From Enoplosus armatus (lineage: Eukaryota > Chordata > Actinopteri > Centrarchiformes > Enoplosidae): DNA of 64,000 nt. How positions within the stretch are numbered: the first letter of the stretch is position 1; every line of letters starts with the position of its first letter. Below are positions 54,240 through 64,000 of this stretch, piece by piece. The stretch lies in assembly GCF_043641665.1 (NCBI RefSeq), contig NC_092183.1, positions 8,906,501-8,970,500 of the forward strand, written 5' to 3'. The notes beneath the pieces were generated by a model. The model had not been told where the DNA came from and made no database searches. It was given only the letters and a program-made list of their open reading frames with translations. The position numbers and the translations under genes are program-made.

Positions 54240-55937
54240 TATCCAAAACCACATGAGGCCCAGAGGGAAGTAGCACAAACCTAAAAGCACAACGTTTTTT
54301 AAAATGACATAATGTTGTCCATCAGTGCGGCAGCTGCACAGGGAGTTCCTGAGGGCTGGATCCAATGTCATGCAGACATTCACATTCTACGCCAGCGATG
54401 ACAAACTGGAGAACAGGGGTCAGAACTTGAGAATCTCTGTGAGTACCCAACTATAGCACTTTACAGCCAGCATTAGCGAGACTGCGCAGATCTTGCAAAT
54501 TCCGCTTTACCCCTTACTGATTGTAATAAACATAGTAGAGTACATAGAGTATTGTATTGAGTTCGATCATCAACAAACTCATCATTCTTTCCAGGGGGCA
54601 CAAATTAATGAGGCAGCCTGCGACCTGGCAAGAGAAGTAGCCAACGAAGGAGATGCAATGGTAGCTGGTGGAGTATCTCAGACTCCCTCCTACCTGAGCT
54701 GCAAGAGTGAGACAGAGGTGAAGGCCATCTTCAAGAAACAGCTGGATGTGTTCATGAAGAAGAATGTGGACTTCCTGATTGCTGAGGTGGATTCACGTCT
54801 TATTTTATTATGTTGTGCAAGTCATGTTAAAACTACGACAATCTGAAATATGATGGAGCAAAATAAAGGCTCAGCGGTGACCGTGTTTCTGTCGTTGCAG
54901 TACTTTGAGCATGTTGAGGAGGCGGAGTGGGCCGTACAGGTGCTGAAGACCAGCGGAAAGCCTGTAGCTGCTTCTCTGTGCATCGGACCGGAGGGAGACA
55001 TGCACGGCATCTCTCCTGGAGAGTGTGCTGTCAGGCTGGTGAAGGCCGGTACGTTATTTTCCTTTTGTTTCTTTACATGTTAGCTGTGTCATCTGATATG
55101 GCAATAACCATTTCCTGCTGTTCTCCAGGTGCCCAGATTGTTGGAATCAACTGCCACTTTGACCCCATCACCTGTGTGAAGACTGTTAAGATGATGAAGG
55201 AGGGAGTGGAGAAGGCCAAGCTGAAGGCTCACTACATGGTGCAGCCCCTGGCATTCCACACCCCCGACTGCAACTGTCAGGGATTCATCGACCTGCCAGA
55301 ATTCCCCTTCGGTAATATGTTTTGCTTGGACATTAAAAGAAAAATAAACATCACCAGGTGACAGCCGTAGTGTTGTTGGCAGCTTTTCACAATTTTTCCT
55401 TCTGCTCTCAGCCCTGGAGCCCAGAATCCTGACCCGCTGGGACATGCACCAGTACGCCAGAGAAGCCTACAAGGTTGGCATCCGATTTATTGGGGGCTGC
55501 TGTGGGTTTGAGCCTTACCACATCAGGGCTGTGGCAGAGGAGCTGGCCCCTGAGAGGGGGATAGTGGCCCCTGCCTCAGAGAAACACGGAATGTGGGGTG
55601 CTGGACTGGAGATGCACACCAAACCCTGGGTCAGGGCCAGGTAAACCATCCAAAATATTCAACAACTGAAATGCACATCATTTTAGGAATAATGTTATTT
55701 GGTGCATCTTTTCTTCTGTGTGTAAACTTTGTCTTCATCTCCTCTAGGGCCCGTCGTGACTACTGGGAGCATCTCTTGCCCGCAAGCGGTCGTCCCAAGT
55801 GCCCGTCCCTGTCCACCGCAGAGGGCTGGGGCGTGACTAAGGGCCACGCTGACCTGCTGCAGCACAAAGAGGCCACCAGCAGCCAGGAAATGAAGCATGT
55901 GCTGGAGATGCAGAAGAAGGCCAAGTCCTCTGCATGA
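53472..55937 (+). CDS. bhmt: Betaine-homocysteine S-methyltransferase, copy 1 (8 exons)
   Basis: The exons are 53472-53489, 54057-54189, 54326-54438, 54595-54786, 54901-55048, 55129-55311, 55412-55640 and 55748-55937, all GT-AG. The product has 401 residues; human BHMT has 406. The cytosolic enzyme moves a methyl group from betaine to homocysteine, giving dimethylglycine and methionine. The TIM-barrel features are present: GDGGFVF (20-26), the substrate tryptophan of GPWTPE (W39), the FTFYAS strand, [15 protein letters not shown] ending at E152, and the zinc cysteines C210 (GINCHFDP) and C292/C293 (GGCCGFEP). The N-terminus before GIIERL is six residues, shorter than in mammals. The C-terminal tail ([22 protein letters not shown]) differs from copy 2 and could affect subunit contacts. 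A second copy starts 646 bp downstream. Confidence 0.98.
53658..53723. repeat. Hairpin in bhmt copy 1 intron 1 (30-bp arms, one mismatch)
   Basis: The arms 53658-53687 and 53694-53723 are reverse complements except at one position, around a 6-base loop (AAATAG). The size resembles a small pre-miRNA-like stem, but the arms are partly TG/CA-rich. It may simply be a microsatellite-derived inverted repeat. Confidence 0.85.
54206..54237. repeat. (CA)n microsatellite in bhmt copy 1 intron 2
   Basis: About 16 CA units lie just after the exon 2 donor. Copy 2 has no such repeat in the matching intron. Confidence 0.9.
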
Positions 55938-56041
55938 GCAAGACAGAGCGAGAAAAAACAAAGTCTTTCCCAGTATCGTTTGGAGATAAAAGCACTTGTA
56001 ACAGCGATGCTCCATGTGGAGTATTATGTAAACCCCAAAAC

Positions 56042-56047
56042 AATAAA
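56042..56047 (+). terminator. bhmt: Polyadenylation signal of bhmt copy 1
   Basis: Canonical AATAAA about 105 bp after the stop codon, giving a short 3'UTR. Confidence 0.7.
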
Positions 56048-56163
56048 CCTGAGTTTGTCATGTCAGTTTGTTGTCAATGTGTGCTCTTGGACTGCTGCAA
56101 CAAACACAAACCATTAAAAGACAAGACTGAAACAGTGGCTTTAATTATAAACTTAATATATAT

Positions 56164-56214
56164 ATCAGTGAATATGTCATAAACATATGACATGTTTATG
56201 ACATATTCACTGAT
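56164..56214. repeat. Perfect 23-bp inverted repeat between the two bhmt genes
   Basis: The arms 56164-56186 and 56192-56214 are exact reverse complements around the 5-base loop ATGAC. The arms carry TATGTCATAAACAT and its mirror. It lies about 120 bp past the copy 1 polyadenylation signal and about 285 bp before the copy 2 TATA-like box. It could act in transcript termination, as a cruciform, or be a residue of a small inverted-repeat element. Confidence 0.95.
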
Positions 56215-56498
56215 TCAGAAGTGACTCAATCCTCACTGGTTGGTGAAAAGTGGCTGCCTACTATAACGTTGGACTTATGAATGTGTCTATTTAGGGTAAA
56301 AAAATAGAAACCCACAAACGAAAGACCGAAAACCACACCAACAACCGTAATTAATCTGGACCAAACTAGTAGCACAAACTCACAATACTCTCATTCAGTA
56401 AAAGAGGGGAGGGGAAGGAGTAAACATCGCTGTTGTGCAACTTGCCTCTTGCCAATCAGAGCGGCTCTTACTCAGACCCCTCCCCTCCTTCAGAGAGA

Positions 56499-56505
56499 TT
56501 TATAG
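56499..56505 (+). promoter_or_regulatory. bhmt: TATA-like box of bhmt copy 2
   Basis: TTTATAG lies 85 bp upstream of the copy 2 start codon, weaker than the perfect TATAAAA of copy 1. It is preceded by C-rich CCCCTCCCCTCC, a possible Sp1/KLF-type site. Confidence 0.5.
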
Positions 56506-56583
56506 TGGCCCTCTGCTCCTCTCTACTGTTGCTTCAGCCTCTCAAAGTCTGAGCAGTCAGGGGGTCCACACAGCTGCAGGATT

Positions 56584-59500
56584 ATGGCACCAGGAAAGAA
56601 GGTATGTGTGGACTTTTGTGGAAAGGTGGGGTCTGCTGTTAGGACCGAATATCCATGTAGGGAATTACAACTAGAAGTTTGGTGGAGTTGTAAAGACTCT
56701 TGAGTCATCGTATTGAACAATTAAATGTGATTTGATGGTAGATTAATTCAAATTATATAGCAACATACTATCTCACTTACCTCTGGTAGTATCTAGCCAT
56801 GTGGATAGGTTTGGCTTTATTTGTCAAGGTTTCTTTTTCCTTTTTCCTAAATAACAGAGAAATTACCTCTAATCACTTTTTCAATATTTCACAATTTCCA
56901 GGATTTGTCAAGTTTTATAGTAGGATATTTTGTAAACTGCAGGAACAGACTTTGCTCTAAAATCTGACTCTCAGCCCTATGAGGATCTGGTGAGGGTTTA
57001 TGACATGAGCGAGCTTTTGTTAGATTCAAATACACAAATTAATTAATAAATTAAGTGTAAATATCCAGGGCCACTGCGATGAATTCAGACTCATTACAGT
57101 GATTGACATTTAGTCACAACTGAATTTTGGTGCAAATGTATTTTGCAGAGTCTGAAGTGTAATGCAAATAGAGCTTTTTCAGACTGAGGCGACCTCAATG
57201 GTCTCACAAAGTCTAAATTTTATTAAATCTTGCCGCCAAGCATGTTGGAATCAAAAGGTGCAGCTCTATCAGTCATTTCGAGCAGTGCAGCTGTTCTCAG
57301 ACATGTGCTGCTTTCATGATGACTCAGGGTCATTGAGAGAAGGGGGGACGTGGCACTGGATTTGGGAAACCACTATGCATGAGGCATAATGCAAAGATAT
57401 ACATTTCTACTTAAACTAAATTGGACAGTAGTATGCTGGTGTCAACTGGTGTTCTTTGAATGAAAACCTGCAGCCCCTTTGGCCTCAGTGGCCCATCACC
57501 AGCCTGACATATCTAGTCATATTCAATCTCTTTTACTCTCTAAGCTCACATTGATCCATTATCACAGGGAATCTTAGAGCGTCTTGACGCTGGGGAGGTT
57601 GTGATCGGCGATGGAGGCTTTGTGTTTGCCCTGGAGAAGAGAGGCTACGTGAAGGCCGGTCCTTGGACCCCCGAAGCCGCCGCAGAGTACCCTGAAGCAG
57701 GTGAGAACGAGCTATTTTACTAACTTTAGGTTCTATCATCAATCATTATTGCCTTATGATGTGATCTGTTTGTTCTTCCAGTGCGACAGCTGCACAGGGA
57801 GTTCCTGAGGGCCGGGGCCAACGTTATGCAGACCTTCACCTTCTACGCCAGTGATGACAAACTGGAGAACAGAGGCAACAAGCTCACCTTCACTGTAAGT
57901 TAAATGGGACATCACACCACTTTCACAGGAATAAGCAGAATATCTAGCAGGTGGCTGTTCATCTGTACATTGAAAACTGTAGCTGAAATGACTGTTAAAC
58001 ACAAAGCAAACAATGTAGAAGCATTGCTCATTCGCAGCATCTATAAATTGGTAATCTCAATTTCCACTCTGTATAGAAATAATATTCTTTTACGTGTATC
58101 AGGGTTGTCTATTTGATTCTTGCCTTTGTTTCAACATAATCTGCCTTTGTTCTGCAGGGAGCTCAGATCAACGAGGCCGCCTGTGATTTGGCCAGTCAGG
58201 TCGCCAGTGAGGGCGACGCTCTGGTTGCCGGAGGAGTGTCTCAGACTCCCTCCTACCTGAGCTGCAAGAGTGAGACAGAGGTGAAGGCCATCTTCAAGAA
58301 ACAGCTGGACGTGTTCATCAAGAAAAACGTGGACTTCCTGATTGCTGAGGTAGAGATATTTTTTTTACAAACATCAATCAACCAATTGAATTTATTCCCC
58401 CATTTTTTTTACTATTTTATGGTGGATGTTTGACTTTGTGCTGATGTCTTTGTCCTGCAGTACTTTGAGCATGTTGAAGAGGCCGTGTGGGCTGTGGAGG
58501 TGCTGAAGGAGACAGGGAAGCCTGTTGCCGCTTCTCTGTGTATCGGACCAGATGGAGACATGCACGGTGTCTCACCTGGAGAGTGTGCTGTCAGGCTGGT
58601 CAAAGCCGGTGGGTGCAGTGTTCTTCAGTTTACCCATGAGCATAACTTGTTACTGGTCTATCTCAATCGAAAGGGGATGACCCACATTTTTCTCAATAGA
58701 TGATCTAAATAGAAATTGGTTTCTATTTAGTTTCTGAATATTGGAAGTAAACGTAGAAGATTTCACTTCTGAGCAATGGTTCATATCAACTCATCTTGTC
58801 CTCACATGACCTCTCTGCAGCGTGACTGGGTAGTTTTTCCTAAGATGACAATGGCAGGATTTGTAACTGGTACACATGAGACATGACACATCTGCTCTTA
58901 GTCTGCTGGTTGAAAACTGGGACCAGCCTACATGCGAAAACGGTGCCTGGTCGTTGTTCTGTTGAGCGCCAAATTGTTGACCTTTAAAATGAGTCAGCCA
59001 AATTCAAAATGTCTTATAGATTCAACCCAAATCGTGCACCCACAACTGCAAACCACAGTTGGTGTTGTCTCTTCTTCATTGCTTATCTGTAACAGTCAGC
59101 TCACACCAATGCATGTTCTTCTGTAGGTGCCCAGATTGTTGGAATCAACTGCCACTTTGACCCCATGACCTGTGTGAAAGCTGTCAAGATGATGAAGGAG
59201 GGAGTGGAGAAGGCCGGGCTGAAGGCTCACTACATGGTGCAGCCCCTGGCATTCCACACCCCCGACTGCAGCTGTCAGGGATTCATCGATCTGCCAGAAT
59301 TCCCCTTCGGTAATAACATACTGTGACGCATTTAAATTTTACCATTCAGTTGATATAATCATATATAAAATGACACCTTAAGAATAAGTTCTCTCTCAGT
59401 GTGCATGTTGCAACCATTCAACACAGAAATACACAGTTTCACCAAAAGCAACCGACCTGCAATCAAATGTGTATAAAAATGAATTCTTTGTCAGGTCTGG

Positions 59501-60016
59501 AGCCCAGGATCCTGACCCGCTGGGACATGCACCAGTATGCCAGAGAGGCCTACAATATTGGCATTCGCTTCATTGGTGGCTGCTGTGGATTTGAGCCTTA
59601 TCACATCAGGGCTGTGGCAGAGGAGCTGGCCCCTGAGAGAGGCATCCTCCCAGCTGCATCAGAGAAACACGGCAACTGGGGTGCTGGTCTGCAGATGCAC
59701 ACCAAGCCCTGGGTCAGAGCCAGGTCAGGGGAAACTTTTAATTGTTAATCTGTCACTGAATACCACAATTATGCACCGAGACTCTTGGCTCTTCAGCAGC
59801 AGCAAGTACCAACTTGTATGACTGTTCTTGTCTTTTAGAGCCCGTCGTGACTACTGGGAGAACCTGAAGCCAGCCTCTGGTCGCCCCCAGTGTCCCTCCA
59901 TGTCTTTCCCCGATGGCTGGGGTGTTACCAAGGGCCACAATGATCTCATGCAGCAGAAAGAGGCCACCTCTCAGGACCAACTCAAGCAGCTGTTCGACAG
60001 GTCAAAGAGCCACTGA
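56584..60016 (+). CDS. bhmt: Betaine-homocysteine S-methyltransferase, copy 2 (8 exons)
   Basis: The exons are 56584-56601, 57568-57700, 57782-57894, 58158-58349, 58461-58608, 59127-59309, 59495-59723 and 59839-60016. The first seven have exactly the sizes and phases of copy 1; exon 8 is 12 nt shorter. The product has 397 residues. All catalytic and zinc features are kept: GDGGFVF, W39, E152, C210, C292 and C293. By hand there are about 35 amino acid differences from copy 1 over the first 339 residues (about 90% identity), and far more in the last 55. The C-terminal tail ([13 protein letters not shown]) is closer to the mammalian EQQLKELFEKQK end, so copy 2 may be the more ancestral form. Both copies look intact and functional. 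The direct repeat suggests a tandem duplication within fish, separate from mammalian BHMT/BHMT2, but this needs a tree. Confidence 0.98.
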
Positions 60017-60301
60017 ATCCGTCCGTCTCCTTCAGACCTGGCAGCAGAGCTGAGTCAAACAGCCGTGCCGTGGAGCTACTGACGCTGCACAGTGGTGTGC
60101 ACTATCTGTACACAGTGCTGCACCCAACAAACATAATGTCAGGGGCCGAATCTTCACTTGAGACGGGCACTGTTCTGTGCATCTGTTGATTGTAGAACTG
60201 TAGTTCATGTGAAGCCACAGTGGTGTCTCAAGTTAGGAGTCATCCCATGTTAAGATTGGGACCTTTTTGTTTTCCATGACTCTGGACCAGTTTGTTTGAT
60301 A

Positions 60302-60320
60302 AATAAAAGGATCTAATAAA
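60302..60320 (+). terminator. bhmt: Polyadenylation signals of bhmt copy 2
   Basis: Two AATAAA hexamers (60302-60307 and 60315-60320) lie about 290 bp after the stop codon. Confidence 0.7.
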
Positions 60321-60329
60321 ATGTGAATT

Positions 60330-62150
60330 GGTCACTTGACTGTTGAGATGTGGTTTCTTGCTGTGGATGGGTGGGTGGAGGCTGGGTTATATTATTTGCT
60401 ATCTTAACTTTACCAGTTCCATCATCTGTAGACATGTGATGATCATGCACACAAACAAATGTGTTATAATGAAGAGCTATCATGCATGGAAAAATATAAT
60501 ATAGACTTAAACATGTCAAAATAGAGCAACGCTTCAATGCAATGAGAAGTACTATTTACTGATTAGGCCTATATTTATTCTCGCCATGGAAGAAGAAAAA
60601 GAGACTGAAATGTCTGATTAATTGTACAATTAACAACATACACATATTACCACCCAAGCGGCTCTCTGACGTCTTCACAATATAACATCAGAATATGCCA
60701 TACAGGTTTGGAAATCCCTTAGTGGTTCAAGTGTTGGAAATGGGCTTTATTATGTATAAATGCAGAATTACACATGAGTAAAGATAGACAGTAAACATTA
60801 CAAGACTTTCAAGAATCATGCAAGGAATGAGAGAGCCAGTAGATGGCGGTGTTCTGATATCGTGACCCACATGCTTCACATTGGCTACAAAGAGCCTCAT
60901 AGGAAAGATGTTCTTCTACCAGCTACCAGTAATCGTAAGAAGTTAGAACTGTGTTCATTTTTTTTTAAAGCTATCCTTTATTCCAAGTGTTATCGGAAAC
61001 CAATATATATAATATGAAATATATATAATATAAGACTTGCTCTACGGTATTTTCCGTTTGTATTGCATGGGCACTCCACTGATTTTACAAGTTCAGATCG
61101 AGATGAATTTACTCTTCATCAGGGTTATGGGGTTTAGAAGACAATCACATTTGCCAGTCAGGGAAGGCCCAATGAAAGATACTATAAAGTTACATTATGG
61201 AAATTATATGATTTTGACCCATAATAGAGACAAAAAGTCAGGATATCCGAAACATTATTGAAGGGCAACATTAAATAAGCTATATTTAATTAAGTCATCT
61301 TTTATTTGTCCTGTAAGTGGCCTATTATATGGTGTGTATTGTTGTCTATCTCTATACTATTATATGTAAATACTGTAATGTAATGTATTTGTGCAGTTCA
61401 GCATGACAGATTCATGGTTTAGCGTGATTATGTGTAAAGCGTACTGTGTGTTTTCTGCTAGTGATACATCTTCTTGTGTAGAACATCTCTGCTACTTCCC
61501 TCGTCTTTGATTGGACGAGCTTTGACCATCTGACCAGGTTATCCGTTTTTTTCTTCAAGGCGAAGTGAAATTAAATATAGGGTATGATATTTGTCTCTGC
61601 CTAGGACAGTAGTCTTGTATTGACGTTTTGAGTTATCACACAGACAATATTCTTACTTTTTAATTGCTTTATGAGGAATAGAAGCCCTTGGAGCCTTTCT
61701 GGCACCTCGGCTGGTTTTGCTTTGTAGTGGATTAAGGTGTTTTATCGGTCTATTTCTGTTTGCCCTTTATTGACAGGAGGCTAACTTACAACCGGGAGTG
61801 ATAAGGCTGCAGTATGGCCTGAGGATTTGACCTAGCAGGACAATCTTTGGGACAACACATCTGCCGGCTGCTTGCCATAATCGCCAGAAAGGTAGCGTTA
61901 AAGACATAACTAGAGATAAGGTATAGCTAATAAACTAATAACGTAATAATTTACGCCTTCTAGCCTTTATTACATGCGTTATGAAGATTAATATTCTCGC
62001 TGTATTGTTTAAAGCTAAATATCATATTGATGCCATTCATCTATAGGATATGAGAGGCATGTCAACCCCCCTGCACCATTATCATTCACTGCATCCTCTG
62101 GACCGTTGTGTTTTAAGGTATAGACTTCTCTGTTTAGATTGACAACAGCG
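60330..62150. other. Intergenic region, bhmt copy 2 to mrps36
   Basis: I saw no coding exon here. The sequence is AT-rich with a short imperfect (AT)n repeat near 61005-61032. The part from about 61,480 to 62,150 is less repetitive and could hold promoter elements or a 5' exon of mrps36. Confidence 0.4.
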
Positions 62151-62195
62151 CCATCTTGTGGTGTTTTTTTAAGCCGCTACAAGGAGCTGTTTATA

Positions 62196-62203
62196 CCGGA
62201 AGT
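62196..62203 (+). promoter_or_regulatory. mrps36: ETS/GABP-type site upstream of mrps36
   Basis: CCGGAAGT lies 16 bp before the start codon. ETS (GABP/NRF-2) sites near the transcription start are typical of nuclear genes for mitochondrial proteins. Here it may lie at the promoter or in a very short 5'UTR. Confidence 0.5.
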
Positions 62204-62218
62204 AAACCTGAGGTCGTC

Positions 62219-63825
62219 ATGGGGAGCAAAGTCAGTTCCAAAATGGCTGGCCCTACCGCCCGAGTCATCCAGGTAACGCTCCTGAAATCTTGATTACTCT
62301 AGACATCTGTGTGTTGAGCTCAGATGAACGTTATAAATTAAAATGTCGCCTTTCTGTTGCTGACTTCTCTTGATGGCCTACGTTGGTGAGGCCTTGTTTG
62401 GGTGACAAATACCGTCGTACCCTTGTTGATGTCCTTGTTAAACCGCAAAACATTCAGTCATGTATCTTATCATGTCGAGACAGCAGCAGAAAAGCATTTT
62501 ACTAACTAAATCAATATAAAAGTTAACTAGCGTGTTAAGTGGCATGTTCACTCTTTGGCAGTGCCGTTAGCCCAGTCTGTCATGGCTTATTGCTGAACTC
62601 AGATCTGTTTCTCGGCTAACTTAGATAAGTTTGTCCAGAGCTGAAATTGACCTAAAATAGCTTTAGGACGGAAACATATTGTTATTCAGTCAGTGTTTAA
62701 TCATTGTTTTCTATTCTCTTGCTCATTGACAAAGATACTGTGTCGTTTAATTTGTAGATTTGTACCACAGTAGCCCAGCAAACATGTAAACAATGTTTAT
62801 ATGGACTAGGGCTGCAACTAATGATTATTTTCATAATCGATTAATCTTTTCATTATTCTTTCAGTTGGTTGATTATTTATTTATTCTTTGATGTCTGAAA
62901 ATAGTTTCAAAAGACTGCCTCTCAATATTTTCCAGACCAAGGTGCTGTCCTCAAATTTGCTGTGTTTCGTTTAGTCCCAACCCCAAAGATTTACAATGAC
63001 AACGTGAACTGAATTCTGTTCTGCAATGATCAAGCTGAAAAAAAGTAAATAACTTGCATTTGAGAAGCTATGATCCGGATCTTAGGCCACTTTTGCTTGA
63101 CTTTTGACTTAAACAATTCATCAGTTATCAAAATTGTAGGCCGCTAATTGTTTCTTTGACTATTGCTTTGTTTCAGCAATAGTATGAATCAAAGTTACTG
63201 TCATCTTAGTTACATTTTGTGAGTCTCCTGTCACAGTCTGAGGTTGCAGTCATCAATGAAGAGTTGCACTTACATAACCAAAAAGCTTGTCCTAATTATT
63301 CCTAGTGTAAGCTAGCCACACAGTTTTAACAGCCTGTGTTTTGGGGTATCTGCCACTGAATTACTTTGGTGCTCAAAGCTTTGAAAAAAAATTAAACTTG
63401 TTGGTCATCAGCTTTGTGTTTTTCAAGAAACAACATTACCCAGGTAGTCCACGCATCTTGCTGGCAGCTCTTTGCACTTTGCTGTGGAAGGTTAAAACAA
63501 TTGTTAATCTGTCCAAAACGAGCTCATTCTGTAAAGACAAGTCTCTTTTGAATTGTCATTTTTCAGTGCGCAAACAAATTATTTTCACCTCCACTGTATG
63601 TGGTTTTTGCAGTCTCAGCGGCATATATCTACTGTCCATACTATCTGCATGGCTAGATACCTCATTGGGGAAGTGGGAAAACATTTTTTGGGTTTTGGGT
63701 TAATTGACTATTTAACTAACACACACTTCACACAGCTGTTTATGTGTGTGTGTGTTTGCAGGCTATTCGGCCTCACACTCCCCTGATCAAGTTCCCCAAA
63801 AGACAAGATATTCCAAAGGCCAATG
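62219..63825 (+). CDS. mrps36: MRPS36/KGD4, 2-oxoglutarate dehydrogenase complex subunit (5' part)
   Basis: Exon 1 is 62219-62272 (18 codons, MGSKVSSKMAGPTARVIQ) and exon 2 is 63762-63825 (AIRPHTPLIKFPKRQDIPKAN plus one base). Both have good GT-AG borders and join in phase 0. The start and the PHTPLI.FP block match vertebrate MRPS36, a protein of about 103 residues. It was first listed as a mitochondrial ribosomal small-subunit protein. It is now seen as KGD4, which tethers the E3 subunit to the E2 core of the 2-oxoglutarate dehydrogenase complex. The remaining exons lie beyond the right edge, so about 60% of the protein is missing. In human, MRPS36 is at 5q13, away from BHMT, so this adjacency is not the human order. 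Confidence 0.9.
62808..63160. repeat. Teleost 'GGGCTGCAAC' MITE-like element in mrps36 intron 1
   Basis: It starts AGGGCTGCAACTAATGATTA, followed by ATAATCGATTAATC, the hallmark of a very abundant teleost non-autonomous DNA element. The degenerate 3' end reads CAGTTATCAAAATTGTAGG. A related copy lies at 52446-52690 and a fragment near 4870. The rest of the intron shows nothing notable. Confidence 0.7.
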
Positions 63826-64000
63826 GTGAGTATGAAGAGAGTGAATAATGCTCAGATAGGTGACATGATGACCTACATGAAGGAACCCACCCTAAAAAAC
63901 TGCTCTTGGTGGAATAACTGGTACTTCCTGGCCTATTTTATTGTATCCACCCTAGATTATTACTTTAACAACTATTATTTAAACCTACATCTTGGCCTAC

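Noticed and set aside
54018..54383. Antisense frame across bhmt exons 2-3
   Set aside because: It is a shadow of the well-supported plus-strand exons and contains a microsatellite-coded cysteine/valine run.
61480..62150. Possible exon of another gene upstream of mrps36
   Set aside because: Acceptor-like TTGACAG near 61777 and GC-richer stretches exist, but no reading frame or family match supports coding.

Overview
The window is nuclear DNA from a ray-finned (teleost) fish, most likely a percomorph. It holds spliced vertebrate genes with GT-AG introns, very many CA/GT microsatellites, and several interspersed repeat families that I recognise as typical of teleosts. I saw no prokaryotic, viral or organellar genes. 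Species cannot be fixed from the sequence alone.

Layout. Positions 1-22,000 hold no protein gene I can support. They are intergenic DNA with microsatellites, a tRNA-derived SINE, and several AT-rich, homeobox-motif-rich blocks that look like conserved non-coding elements. Five genes follow: scamp1 (+, coding exons 22,269-27,425, 3'UTR to about 30,205); lhfpl2 (-, coding exons 33,867-32,090, probable 5' non-coding exon and promoter near 42,455-42,830); two tandem bhmt genes (+, 53,472-55,937 and 56,584-60,016); and the first two exons of mrps36/kgd4 (+, 62,219-63,825), which runs off the right edge.

How the genes relate. scamp1 and lhfpl2 converge tail to tail, with polyadenylation signals about 500 bp apart. 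The two bhmt genes are head to tail, only 646 bp apart from stop to start codon, with the same exon phases and identical sizes for the first seven exons. They encode zinc-dependent betaine-homocysteine methyltransferases, which link choline breakdown, osmolyte balance and methionine regeneration. mrps36/kgd4 encodes a small mitochondrial adaptor of the 2-oxoglutarate dehydrogenase complex. The scamp1-lhfpl2-bhmt order matches human chromosome 5q14, but arsb and dmgdh, which lie between LHFPL2 and BHMT in human, are not visible here.

Most notable observations: (i) identity between the bhmt copies is mosaic, with a sharp change inside exon 4 from about 69% to about 96%, which suggests gene conversion; (ii) two strong hairpins sit in the bhmt cluster, a perfect 23-bp stem between the two genes and a 30-bp stem with one mismatch in intron 1 of the first; (iii) several candidate developmental enhancers lie in the left gene desert and in lhfpl2 intron 1. 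I found no clearly new multi-gene system. All identity figures were counted by hand.
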